A program made the position numbers and the translations under genes. Shown in pieces: positions 15,473 to 24,700 of a DNA stretch of 64,000 nt. Source of the stretch: Flavobacterium sp. N2270 (GTDB lineage Bacteria; Bacteroidota; Bacteroidia; Flavobacteriales; Flavobacteriaceae); assembly GCF_025947225.1 (NCBI RefSeq), contig NZ_CP110005.1, positions 1,674,001 to 1,738,000 of the forward strand, written 5' to 3'. How positions within the stretch are numbered: position 1 is the first letter of the stretch; every line of letters starts with the position of its first letter. The notes beneath the pieces were generated by a model. That model worked only from the letters and a program-made list of their open reading frames with translations. It had not been told where the DNA came from and searched no databases.

Positions 15473-17774
15473 TATTAATATTTTCAGGGATTTCTACTCT
15501 AATTGTTGTACTAAAATTATTTTCTGTTTCTGCTACATAAATAGTACCGTTGTAGCTCTCAATAATGTCTTTTAAAATTTTAAGTCCGAGACCAGTTCCT
15601 GTTAAAGAATCTACTTCAGAATCTTGATGACTAGATGCACTTGAAGTAGTGAAAAAAGCATTAAAAATTTTATCCTCATCTTTTTTATTTATACCATCTC
15701 CATTATCTGAAAATTCTAAGTAAACATTATTATTATCTCTACCACATTTTATAAATAACTCCCCTTTAACACCTTTACGTTTAATCGCTTTTTTTGAATT
15801 TGTATAAAAATTAAATAGAATTGAAGACCATTCTGAAGGATGCATAGGTATAGTGTATAAATCAAAATCATTAAATACTGGCTTGCGAAGTATAATACCA
15901 GACCTCTCAATATCTTTTTTAATAACATCCATAAAATCATTAACAGCATTCCTTAATTCGATAGGCTCTAATTCTCTAAAAACATTTCTTGAAATTGCTC
16001 TATCAAAATATGATGTATATGCAGTGAAAGATTTAATATTTGTTTCCAATCTTTCAACACGATTGAGAGCTTCAGCATAGTCTTTAACAACTTTTTTTAG
16101 AAATCTTGTATCTGTATCAAAACCAGGTAAAAATCTTTTTACTTCATGAACAAATTCACCGATGACTAAACCTAATGCAGCTAATATTCGTAACATGTTA
16201 ATCTCTTCAATTAACTTTTGTTTTTCAATTTCTTCTTCTTCTCGAGCTTGCTTAAACTCTTCAAAAGCTTTATTAAATTTTTCTTTTTTATCACTATGTT
16301 TTTTTGAATCTAAGTGTTCATTCTCATCAGTTTCTTCTTCTTCAAAAATTTCTTTTATCTTTTCAATAGCTGTGTCAACTTTTTTAGATGGATTTTCTGT
16401 TTTTTCCCAATTTTTTTGACTTGTTGTAGATTTTCGTCCTCTTAAATCTGCAATTTTAATTACCGCACTGATTAAACATCTTTGAGTGAAATTAACTAAT
16501 TCTTGAAATGCCTCATTTTCAAAAAGGCCTTCTCTACTTGAAGTTTCATCAAATAAAAGTCCTGACTCATCAGTGATCTCAACAAAACCAAAAAAATTAA
16601 TATTTCTATGAGATGATAGAATTACTCTTTTTGCTGTTGATTCGTCTAACCCTAGCCAATCATTTAATTTTTCACCATAAGGAGGAACTCTAAAACCGTT
16701 TCTATACATTCTAACACCACCACGTTCATTTGCAACTTCTCGAATAAACGTCATCGTTTGAGTAGGTATTAATGAACTGTCATATAAAAAGTAGTAACAT
16801 TTAAAATGAACTCCTTTTATAAAATTAAATTTTGATTCTGGTGAATCTTTTTCTTTTCCAATTAAAAAAACTTCTTGGGGAAAATTTAGTTTTTCACTTT
16901 CTAATGACCAACATCCTTGACCATCTTCTAATACATAACCTTCAATTTCCGCTAATGCATGCTTTAAGAAAGCTTCTTCTTCGTCAATAATTAAATTATC
17001 TTCTGATATATATTCTCTGTAATATGAACTATTAAAACCAGGATCTATTTTAATTTTATCCTTTTCTTTTCTCTCTTTAGAAAGAGGAAAGGGTTGTAAT
17101 AAATCTGAAGTATACCTATAAACTTTTTTTATTGTAGCATCACTCCAACCTTCTCTTAAATTTTCAATAATTAAATTTGTACCTTCTTCTTTCTCTTTTG
17201 CAATAAGCTCAATTGAATTTGAAATAGTAGAAAGGTCTATATCAGAGGCAAATTTTTTCCAGTCTATTGATATTTTTAAGGCATAATCTAAGTCTGATTT
17301 TTGAGTAATTATAGTTAATTTATCTCCTAAACGTTGAGTAGCAAATCTTCCAATTCCTTTTCTTCCAGCTCTTATTCTTTGATACTTATTTGAAATTGGA
17401 TTATGAATTTTTTCAGAAGATGATAGTCGCATAAAACCATTGACTAACTCTTCTTTATTCATACCGGTACCATCATCAATAATCTCTAAAGTTCCACCTT
17501 TATTCCAAGCGTTTATATAAATTAATTTAACATTTTTGGCATCAGCATCGTAGGCATTCTTTACTAATTCAGAAACTGCTGTTTCTTGACGTCCAACAAG
17601 TTCTTTACCTAATCTATTTATTATTCCTGCATCAACAGAAAATCTTACATTAGAATCATCTAATTTGGCAATTTCATTTGATAAAGATATAATAACACTA
17701 TTATCAGAAACATCTTTTGATATTTCTTCTGTTAATTTCTTTTTTAATTCTATTAATTTAGAAGTACTTTCCAT
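15459..17774 (-). CDS. Double-GHKL protein: Hsp90/MORC-like N-terminal ATPase plus C-terminal histidine kinase
   Basis: 771 residues. The N-terminal GHKL ATPase has the N box ELVKNAYDADA (Asn73), DDGTGM (100-105) and the lid GRKGIGRFAT (137-146), as in Hsp90, MutL and MORC proteins. A middle domain runs to about 460, then a charged coiled-coil-like linker (about 465-525). The C-terminal kinase has the H box GEFVHEVKR (His543), N box around FNFYTNSKKA (653-662), G1 SDNGDGI (689-695), FNAFFTTS and G2 GTGLGLKI (726-733). No membrane segment, so it senses a cytoplasmic signal. It starts 3 bases after the XRE gene. Confidence 0.9.
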   Translation of the reverse strand: MESTSKLIELKKKLTEEISKDVSDNSVIISLSNEIAKLDDSNVRFSVDAGIINRLGKELVGRQETAVSELVKNAYDADAKNVKLIYINAWNKGGTLEIIDDGTGMNKEELVNGFMRLSSSEKIHNPISNKYQRIRAGRKGIGRFATQRLGDKLTIITQKSDLDYALKISIDWKKFASDIDLSTISNSIELIAKEKEEGTNLIIENLREGWSDATIKKVYRYTSDLLQPFPLSKERKEKDKIKIDPGFNSSYYREYISEDNLIIDEEEAFLKHALAEIEGYVLEDGQGCWSLESEKLNFPQEVFLIGKEKDSPESKFNFIKGVHFKCYYFLYDSSLIPTQTMTFIREVANERGGVRMYRNGFRVPPYGEKLNDWLGLDESTAKRVILSSHRNINFFGFVEITDESGLLFDETSSREGLFENEAFQELVNFTQRCLISAVIKIADLRGRKSTTSQKNWEKTENPSKKVDTAIEKIKEIFEEEETDENEHLDSKKHSDKKEKFNKAFEEFKQAREEEEIEKQKLIEEINMLRILAALGLVIGEFVHEVKRFLPGFDTDTRFLKKVVKDYAEALNRVERLETNIKSFTAYTSYFDRAISRNVFRELEPIELRNAVNDFMDVIKKDIERSGIILRKPVFNDFDLYTIPMHPSEWSSILFNFYTNSKKAIKRKGVKGELFIKCGRDNNNVYLEFSDNGDGINKKDEDKIFNAFFTTSSASSHQDSEVDSLTGTGLGLKILKDIIESYNGTIYVAETENNFSTTIRVEIPENINNEQI

Positions 17775-17777
17775 AGG

Positions 17778-17981
17778 TTATTTATCATTTATTAATTCTG
17801 AAATACTTATTTCAAGTAATTCAGAAATTTTAGAGAGTGTATTTAATGTAGGTTGTACATCATTAGTACACCACCTTGAAATAGTCGCCTCATTTTTTCC
17901 TAATTGTTCAGCAAGCCATTTACTAGTCAAGTTCTTTTCAGCTAATACTACTTTCAATCGATTAATTGCTTTTTTACTCAT
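17778..17981 (-). CDS. XRE-family helix-turn-helix regulator
   Basis: 67 residues, almost entirely a Cro/CI-type HTH (LTSKWLAEQLGKNEATISRW, about 18-37). It is the first gene of the tight operon, 3 bases before the ATPase/kinase gene. A 17-base palindrome (17986-18002) with an overlapping -7 box stands immediately upstream, so it probably represses its own operon. Confidence 0.88.
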   Translation of the reverse strand: MSKKAINRLKVVLAEKNLTSKWLAEQLGKNEATISRWCTNDVQPTLNTLSKISELLEISISELINDK

Positions 17982-17985
17982 AAAG

Positions 17986-18006
17986 TTTGCATTATATGCA
18001 AATATA
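17986..18006 (-). promoter_or_regulatory. Palindromic operator overlapping a -7 promoter box of the XRE operon
   Basis: tttgcattatatgcaaa (17986-18002) has perfect 7-bp arms around a 3-base centre. On the minus strand TATATTTG (reverse of 17999-18006) matches the Bacteroidota -7 consensus TAnnTTTG, and its TTTG is half of the palindrome. A regulator bound here would block transcription starting about 10 bases before the ATG at 17981. No well-spaced -33 TTG was found. Confidence 0.5.
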
Positions 18007-18016
18007 TTGAATTTAA

Positions 18017-18652
18017 TTACAATTCAGAAGTATTAATATTATCTAAATAATACTGAAATTCATATAATTCAATGAGTTCTTCTATTTGATTTGGCATTTT
18101 AGCAAGTTGAACAAAATTGATTTTTTCGCAAATTGATTTTTCTCCTAATAAGTCTTTAAGTATAATATATATAATTTGTTTAAATGTTTTAGTATTGCAA
18201 CGAATGTAGTAGTTTTTTAAGTAAATGATAATGTCTAATTCTTTAGAGTTTACATCATAGTCGAGTGGAAGAAACTTTACTTGATTAGTTTTGATTGTTA
18301 ATTCTTGGATAACATAATGATCGTCTAATCTTTCTATGATTTTATCTATTTTTTCGGTGAGTTGAATAAATACTATAAATCTCCAGTTTCTTAAAACAGG
18401 AGCATTGTTGATTAGTTGGATTACTTGGTCGAAGTATTCCGGATTACCGTTTGCTGTAATGATGAGTTCTGATTTTTGATTTACCTTTTTTGGTAATACA
18501 ATAATAAAATCTAATTCTTTACAATAATACCCTAATTGCTTGTTTAACCAATAGCATATTTGGTTTTGATTGTGTTGTGTTTCGTTGATTAGGTTTTTTA
18601 TGGTTTGGTTGTTGTCTTGGAACCAGTTCCAGAAGATGTTTATTTTTCTCAT
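18017..18652 (-). CDS. Conserved hypothetical protein
   Basis: 211 residues, soluble, aromatic- and Asn-rich. It begins MRKINIFWNWFQDNNQTI and has a central SELIITANGNPEYFDQVIQL followed by NWRFIVFIQL. I have seen this layout in uncharacterised Bacteroidota proteins but can assign no function. It ends 35 bases before the XRE start, so the XRE operator lies in the gap. It may be transcribed separately from the downstream operon. Confidence 0.7.
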   Translation of the reverse strand: MRKINIFWNWFQDNNQTIKNLINETQHNQNQICYWLNKQLGYYCKELDFIIVLPKKVNQKSELIITANGNPEYFDQVIQLINNAPVLRNWRFIVFIQLTEKIDKIIERLDDHYVIQELTIKTNQVKFLPLDYDVNSKELDIIIYLKNYYIRCNTKTFKQIIYIILKDLLGEKSICEKINFVQLAKMPNQIEELIELYEFQYYLDNINTSEL

Positions 18653-18781
18653 GATTTAGTTAATTTTAAGTTGATGGTTTGCAGTTATTATTTATTGTCC
18701 CTCGACTGCGCTCGGGATGACGGTAAGGTACTTCGACAAGCTAAGTGTGACAAGAGTTTGCTTCGTTCCTCGCAATGACGG
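18653..18781. repeat. Dispersed Flavobacterium-type intergenic repeat
   Basis: The spacer contains ccctcgactgcgctcgggat and gcttcgttcctcgcaatgac, GC-rich phrases of the kind scattered between genes in Flavobacterium genomes. ctcg/cgag arms suggest small hairpins. No coding sequence. Confidence 0.4.
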
Positions 18782-19393
18782 TTAGCGTTTGTCTTGTGTT
18801 GTTTTGTCGAATGCGATGAGGTTTAGCATGGCTCTAAATCTTGAGCGAACTCGATTGCCATACATGGTTTCTATTTCTGAAGCTGATAGGTTTGTTGTTA
18901 TATGGGTTTTTACTTTTCTGGAGATGAATAGATCATATCTTGATAAGATTATTTCTGCCATCACATTACATTCATTTCCATAGTATTTTAGATTACTTTC
19001 TACTCCTAAATCGTCAAAACAATAGTTTTTATATTCTGATTGAGAATAGCTTCCACGACTGTATCGGTGAATTATTTCATAGCCTTCTTTTATGAATTCA
19101 AAACTTATATCTCGACAGGTTTTTAGGTAGAATTTATTCTCTTTTGGAGCAACATATTTCATTAGTGTCATTAATGTAGTTTTACCACAACCCACTGGTC
19201 CAGAAAGTAGAATTCCTTTTGTTAAATCTATGCCTAATTGATTGGTAGTTTCCTCATCGTTTAAGAAGTAAGCGATTAGTTTTGTAATGTTAGCTATGTC
19301 TTGTTCCAAGAATTGAAATTTTTCTCCATAATCTTGTTTGGCTTTTTGTTCTAGCCATGTTAAGATTTCTGGGTAGTTGTATTTTGAACTCAT
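18782..19393 (-). CDS. DnaC/IstB-like P-loop ATPase of the element
   Basis: 203 residues. Walker A is GPVGCGKT (65-72) and Walker B is around NYCFDDLGVE. The C-terminal TNLSASEIETMYGNRVRSR fits the DnaC/IstB sensor region. Such ATPases lie beside Rep-like genes in Bacteroidota integrative elements, where they probably load a helicase or assist element replication after excision. Next gene upstream is the Rep-like protein. Confidence 0.8.
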   Translation of the reverse strand: MSSKYNYPEILTWLEQKAKQDYGEKFQFLEQDIANITKLIAYFLNDEETTNQLGIDLTKGILLSGPVGCGKTTLMTLMKYVAPKENKFYLKTCRDISFEFIKEGYEIIHRYSRGSYSQSEYKNYCFDDLGVESNLKYYGNECNVMAEIILSRYDLFISRKVKTHITTNLSASEIETMYGNRVRSRFRAMLNLIAFDKTTQDKR

Positions 19394-19445
19394 AGTTGAT
19401 AGTTAACGGTTAACAGTTTACAGATTGTTTGTAATAAGAACAGAT

Positions 19446-19496
19446 CCTGAAACAAGTTCAGGATGACAGTTGAAGAGAACCTGAAACAAGTTCAGG
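19446..19496. repeat. Two copies of a 17-base palindromic repeat
   Basis: cctgaaacaagttcagg at 19446-19462 and 19480-19496, with a third identical copy at 20358-20374. Each is an inverted repeat (cctgaa/ttcagg with a short centre). The second copy abuts the stop codon of the Rep-like gene. Confidence 0.6.
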
Positions 19497-20303
19497 TTAA
19501 AGTGGTTCTGCATAGTTTTTATCCTCAGTAACTTGTAAGTGTTTGGCTCTTGGTTGTTCTTTTGTTTGTAGATTTTGTGGAAGATTAACTGTGAATTTTG
19601 CTGTATTCAACATCCAATTTCGAGCTGCTGCATGCCAATCTATCATTTTAGTTTTACCACCAATTAACCAACCATTACTTGTGTAATAATTGTAAAATCG
19701 TTCTGCTTCAAATTCTGAATACTCTTGTTGTTTGAAATATTCTTTGACTTGTTCTAAACTTGGCTTTTCGGCTTTTTCTTTTTTTGCGGAACTTTTTTCT
19801 TTTTTATTATTTATACTTAAAATAAAATCATCTTGATTAAAAATTTTAAAATTGTTGTCTATAGATATGTTTTCATTGTTTTTAGATGTTTTTGTATTAT
19901 TATATATATTGGGTTCATCAACTTGTTCAGCACCATTGCTATTGGCTAGGTCATTTATTGGTTGGGTTTGGTCAATAATTGAACTGGTTTGGTTTTTAAA
20001 AACACTTTTTCTATCTGATAGATCATGTAATATTACTTCTGAACCGGAATACGGATTGTATGATGGTAAATATTCTATAAAGCCCATACTTTGCAATTCT
20101 TTAATACACTTATGATAAGTAGCTTTTGAAGCTATTCTACTGGTTTTCATCATTTCTTCTCTAGAAATAGTTATTGGGTTTTTAAAACGATTGATATTCC
20201 AACTTTGGAATAAGGCAATGTATAGACTTATGTGTGTTGGATAAATGGTTTCTTGAGATGCAATGCGAATGAAGAAACCGGTTAGGTGTTTGATGTAATT
20301 CAT
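19497..20303 (-). CDS. Rep-like / replication-initiation or DnaD-type protein
   Basis: 268 residues. An N-terminal winged-helix-like region (about 1-95, with ISREEMMKTSRIASKATYHK and LQSMGFIEY) is followed by a low-complexity Asn/Lys-rich linker and a C-terminal segment (EYFKQQEYSEFEAERFYNYY...WHAAARNWML) shared with Bacteroidota element replication proteins. It precedes the DnaC-like ATPase, as in phage and element replication modules. Exact family not certain. Confidence 0.7.
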   Translation of the reverse strand: MNYIKHLTGFFIRIASQETIYPTHISLYIALFQSWNINRFKNPITISREEMMKTSRIASKATYHKCIKELQSMGFIEYLPSYNPYSGSEVILHDLSDRKSVFKNQTSSIIDQTQPINDLANSNGAEQVDEPNIYNNTKTSKNNENISIDNNFKIFNQDDFILSINNKKEKSSAKKEKAEKPSLEQVKEYFKQQEYSEFEAERFYNYYTSNGWLIGGKTKMIDWHAAARNWMLNTAKFTVNLPQNLQTKEQPRAKHLQVTEDKNYAEPL

Positions 20304-20307
20304 TTTG

Positions 20308-20374
20308 TTAGTGATAAGTGACTAGTAATTAGTGATAAGTGACTAGTATTATTAGAACCTGAAACAAGTTCAGG
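20308..20374. repeat. Tandem and palindromic intergenic repeats
   Basis: agtgataagtgactagt is present twice in direct order (about 20308-20345), followed by the third copy of cctgaaacaagttcagg (20358-20374). Non-coding. Confidence 0.5.
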
Positions 20375-20389
20375 TTGACAAATACATTT

Positions 20390-20677
20390 TTACTTAAAAA
20401 GAGTTGGAACTGCATGTACTTTATTTCCGTTCAGTAGTTTTTCGATGTCTGCATTGTCGTAATACATGATACCGCCAACTTTGGTATAGGTTAGTGTGCC
20501 GTTAATTCTTAAATTTTGTAAAGTTCCTGGAGAAATATTTAACAGCTTTCTGACTTCTTTAGATTTGAGCCACTGTTTTTGCTGTTGGGGTTTTGAATGA
20601 ATGATTTCTTTTAAATCATTTAGGAGAAGACTACGGAATTCGTTTAAGTCTTCGCGTGTAATAACTTCGATTGCCAT
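20390..20677 (-). CDS. Excisionase-type (HTH_17) DNA-binding protein
   Basis: 95 residues. A MerR/Xis-type winged helix is visible in WLKSKEVRKLLNISPGTLQN (about 36-55), then the wing LTYTKVGGIMYYDNADIEKLL. Such proteins bend DNA at attachment sites or regulate element genes in CTnDOT-like elements. It lies between the RteC gene and the Rep-like gene. Confidence 0.82.
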   Translation of the reverse strand: MAIEVITREDLNEFRSLLLNDLKEIIHSKPQQQKQWLKSKEVRKLLNISPGTLQNLRINGTLTYTKVGGIMYYDNADIEKLLNGNKVHAVPTLFK

Positions 20678-20766
20678 AACTGATATTTTAGATTGTTATG
20701 GTACAAATTTGTGAAGTTTGAATGGTTTTATTTCACAACGGGGTTCATGTTGTGAACGATTTTTAT

Positions 20767-21684
20767 TTAAATAACCTCATCTGAACTTTCCATTCTTTTC
20801 AATAATGCTTCATTTAATGTTGTAATGAATTTTGTGTTTTCATTCTTTCTTGCTCTAATTTCAAGGAATGCACGACGGTATTGCCCTAAATCAATTTCAA
20901 AAACATGTTCAAAATATTCAGCAATATCTTTTAAATCAGCGGCACCATTATTGAAAACACCTTTCGTATGTAAAGCATACATTAATTCAATTAATGAAAC
21001 TTTTGAGCTTGTCCAAGTCATTTTTATGTTCGGTTTGCGTTGTGATTTTTCACAAGAGTCTTTATTGTCAATCATAATAATTTGATTTTCTAAATACAAT
21101 TGGATTAAATCGTTAGCTAATATTCTAGCTACTTTGAAGTCATGAGAGGTTGAAAAAGTTTTATCGGTTTCAAAGTAATAACTATCTAATGCCATTTTAA
21201 TATCGAATTTACCTCTTAAAAAGTATTTATAATCTAAATAAGTACTTCCTGAACGGTAATATTGATAAAATTCAAGTTCGTTGTCAAAGAAAGCTTTTAG
21301 CTTTAAAAGCTCATTGTTATAATATTTTTTTAATATTCTACTTCCACCATTTGGTCTTTTCATTTCAATCTTATAAATCATATTGTTGTATATAAGTTTA
21401 GAAGAGAATTGAGGCTTTATTTCTTTAAAAAATTGGATTTCTTCAGTTTCAGATTTGAATTTGAATTTTGAAATTAAGTTTTTCAAATTAATCAATACTT
21501 TTAAAATAATTTCAATGGAACTTTCGCAACGAGTTATCTGATTATCAATTTCTAATTCGATAAAATTTAGTTGCTCGTTGAGATCGGATAATAATTTGGT
21601 TGTTTTTATATTCAATTTAGGATAAGTAGTTTTATGTTTAAATTTACAGTAGAATCTAATAGAAAATATTACTCCAGAAAGCAT
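20767..21684 (-). CDS. rteC: RteC-like element regulator
   Basis: 305 residues from the ATG at 21684. The C-terminal half has the family signature: MTWTSSKVSLIELMYALHT, GVFNNGAADLKDIAEYFEHV and YRRAFLEIRARKN. N-terminally it has LNFIELEIDNQ and FFKEIKPQFSSKLIY. In CTnDOT, RteC activates the excision operon by binding upstream of xis2c. Here it stands before a Xis-type gene, so it probably controls excision of the second element. The first 25 residues look less like the family, so the true start may be later. Confidence 0.85.
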   Translation of the reverse strand: MLSGVIFSIRFYCKFKHKTTYPKLNIKTTKLLSDLNEQLNFIELEIDNQITRCESSIEIILKVLINLKNLISKFKFKSETEEIQFFKEIKPQFSSKLIYNNMIYKIEMKRPNGGSRILKKYYNNELLKLKAFFDNELEFYQYYRSGSTYLDYKYFLRGKFDIKMALDSYYFETDKTFSTSHDFKVARILANDLIQLYLENQIIMIDNKDSCEKSQRKPNIKMTWTSSKVSLIELMYALHTKGVFNNGAADLKDIAEYFEHVFEIDLGQYRRAFLEIRARKNENTKFITTLNEALLKRMESSDEVI

Positions 21685-21748
21685 CAATTCTTCTAATAAT
21701 CCACTTGATTAAAAAAAAATTTTTCATAATTGATTTATTATTAATTAT

Positions 21749-24700
21749 CTAAAAACCAAAACCTAGACTAAAAGCTATACGTATTCCATCAATTGAATTA
21801 TATACTCCAAGGTTTGTTGTTATAACATCAACTCCAGACATGAAAAAACCACCACCATAAGAGTTATTCCATTTGTTTGAATCTTCATTATCAAACCAAA
21901 CTCTTCCATAATCAAACCCACCAAATAAACCAAAACGGATTGGTATTAATTTGGTTTTTATTTTATCAAAACTATATCTTAAGTCAGTATTTTGGAAAAC
22001 ATAACTGTTACCCGTAAATCGTTGATTTCTAAACCCTCTTAACCCATTAGTGCCACCAATAGAAGGTGCTTGATAAAATTCGAAATTATTACCTAAATTA
22101 ACTTGACTTTTTATTCTACTAGCCAATACAAGTTTTCCTGATGATACTAATTTATGAGTAATACTTAATTCGGGAATTAGATAAGTATAACCTCTGTTGC
22201 TTTGGTCCAAATTCATTTTATAACCAATATCAACACTTGATTTAAAACCTATAGTAGGGTATGCCTTATTATCATAATTTTCAAATTCAAATTTGGTATT
22301 TATGCTTCCAAATTGATTAGTCTTAAAAATATAGCTTGGCAATTGAGAACTGTTTTCTACATATCTGTTTTGAGTATTTTCTACTTCAATTGACTCATAT
22401 CCTAAACCAAAACTAAATTGACTACCACCATAAGCTCTATAAACCAATGAAGGATTAAGTTGAAATTCGCGAACTCTTACTCGATTGTAGTCAAGTCCAA
22501 AAGCATTTTCTAAATTTTCAGTTTCATTACCAAAACCAAAAAAGTTTAAGGTGTAGTTAGGACTTTGAAAAATTGAATTAATTTTTAAGTTTAAATTGCC
22601 AATAATATTAGCAAATTCACCTTGATATTTAATTTCATAGCCATTAGTAGCAAAATAAAAAGCCGTGTTGATTTTATGCTGGCTAGTAAATGGATTTCTT
22701 TCGAAACCATAAGTTGTATAGGTGTTATTGATTCCAATTTTAATGCCATCATCTGGATTTGTACCAATGGTCGGAATTATTTGATTGAAATTATTTTTAA
22801 GTTTCTTATAATCGTAAACATTGGTGCTATATTTATCTTGTAGTTTAATCGTAGCATTATGTATTTCTTTTAGTGTATTTGGCTTGGATTTGTAATCATA
22901 TATTACTATATTTTTACCGTTTTCAACAATGTATTCATCTTCATTTTGACCACCAATAATTCTAATTTTTATTTTTTTTATTTCATCTGTTATATTAAAA
23001 ATGTCATCATCATCTAACCCATAAATCCATATTTCCTTTGTAAGTTTTGGGTTGTAAGTTCTATTATGAAAATAATCTATATTTGAATTTTCTTTCCATT
23101 GATACATTGAAACTTCTACATTTCCATTTTCTAATCCATTTATTTTTATAGAATCTTTTTTATTGGTTGCGACAATAACGGCATATTTATTTATTAGCTT
23201 ATAATATGAATCGGCTATGGTTTGTAAATTGGTTTTTCTGCCTTTTAATAGATGTTTAATGGTTTCAATAGATTCATCTTGTACTTCTTTTGGAACAGTA
23301 TTAAAAGCTTTGTCTATTACTTCATTGGTTAAATCATTTTGTATTTCTGCAACTTGTTTATCCCAAATATCCTTATTGGATTGTGATATAAATGCGATAT
23401 CTAAAGGATAAGGTTCTATATTAAATCCTTTTACATCTTTTAAATCAGCTGCATATTTTCGTAATAATTTGGAAGCAGGAATTAGGTGAATTGAAGTACC
23501 TAACATAAAACCATCAGACATTTTAGAAAAAGCTTGATCTCTATCTCTTGGCAATGGTCTATATATTGTTTTGTTATTTTCTTGATATTCTATCCAAAGC
23601 CATTGGTCGTAATGTCTATCCCAATCACCAATTAACATATCAAACAATCGAGCTTTAATGTATGCTTGTTCGTCTATAACTTTTGTATCGTCTTCATGAA
23701 TTTTTTCAATAACATCTTTGGTGTTTATAATGTTTCCCGTAAAATTTCCATTAGTCAATTGAGTATTTCCTTCAGATGCATATTCTTCAAACACGTATAG
23801 TTCATTACCATATTCTTGATTGTATTTTTCCAAATTATCTTGTTTGGGAATATAATATAGGTGCGAATTCAAATATGGAATATTCAAACTACTAGACAAC
23901 GATGCCACAACAAAAGGTGCGTAAGGATATGAGCCAGTAAACACATCTTTCACCAGTGATTCTGAAGCTGTGTTCTCAAAATAACCTTCAACATATTGGT
24001 CTTTAAAAGCTGAAGCTTGAATATATTGAGTGGCATTCTTTTTTAAAGCTCTCATTACAAATCTTTTTCCCTCTTTTGTTTGTAAATGAAGCGTTTTGGA
24101 TTGTGTGCCACCACCTTTACGTATAGGAGTTAAACCACCCATAAGAGTGTCTAAATAAGCTACTTTAGCATTTACAGGAATACTATAGTATTTTCTATAT
24201 CTTTCTCCCCATAAAAATTTAAAAAAGGCATTTTTAGAGGTTTCTTTATTTGTATAAATAGACGCTTTGACTGAATCTTGAATTATTTTAGGATATTTTA
24301 TTGTAGATTTTTCAAAATCAGAAGGAAAAACTTGTTCATTAAAAACTATTTGATTGTTTTCTGCTGCAATAAAATTAACTTCTGAAGAACCATCTTTAAA
24401 AAAATTCAAAACAGCAAATCCACTTTTAGGGTATGCAAATTTACCTCCTTTTACTAACCGTGTAGCCGTATTTTTAGAACCTGAACCACTAATGATTTGC
24501 GGAATATTGTCTTCAACAAGATATTGTAAATTATGATCATGTCCAGAAACAAAAATTACATTATCGTTTTGTTGTGATGCCGTTACTAAATTTTGTTTTA
24601 ATTCGTTGTAAAACTTGTTTGATAAGTCTGCATTAGAAACACCAGTGGTATTTCTAAAAAGGTTTTTAAGAGACCCTAAAATTGGGAATGGATTAAGATG

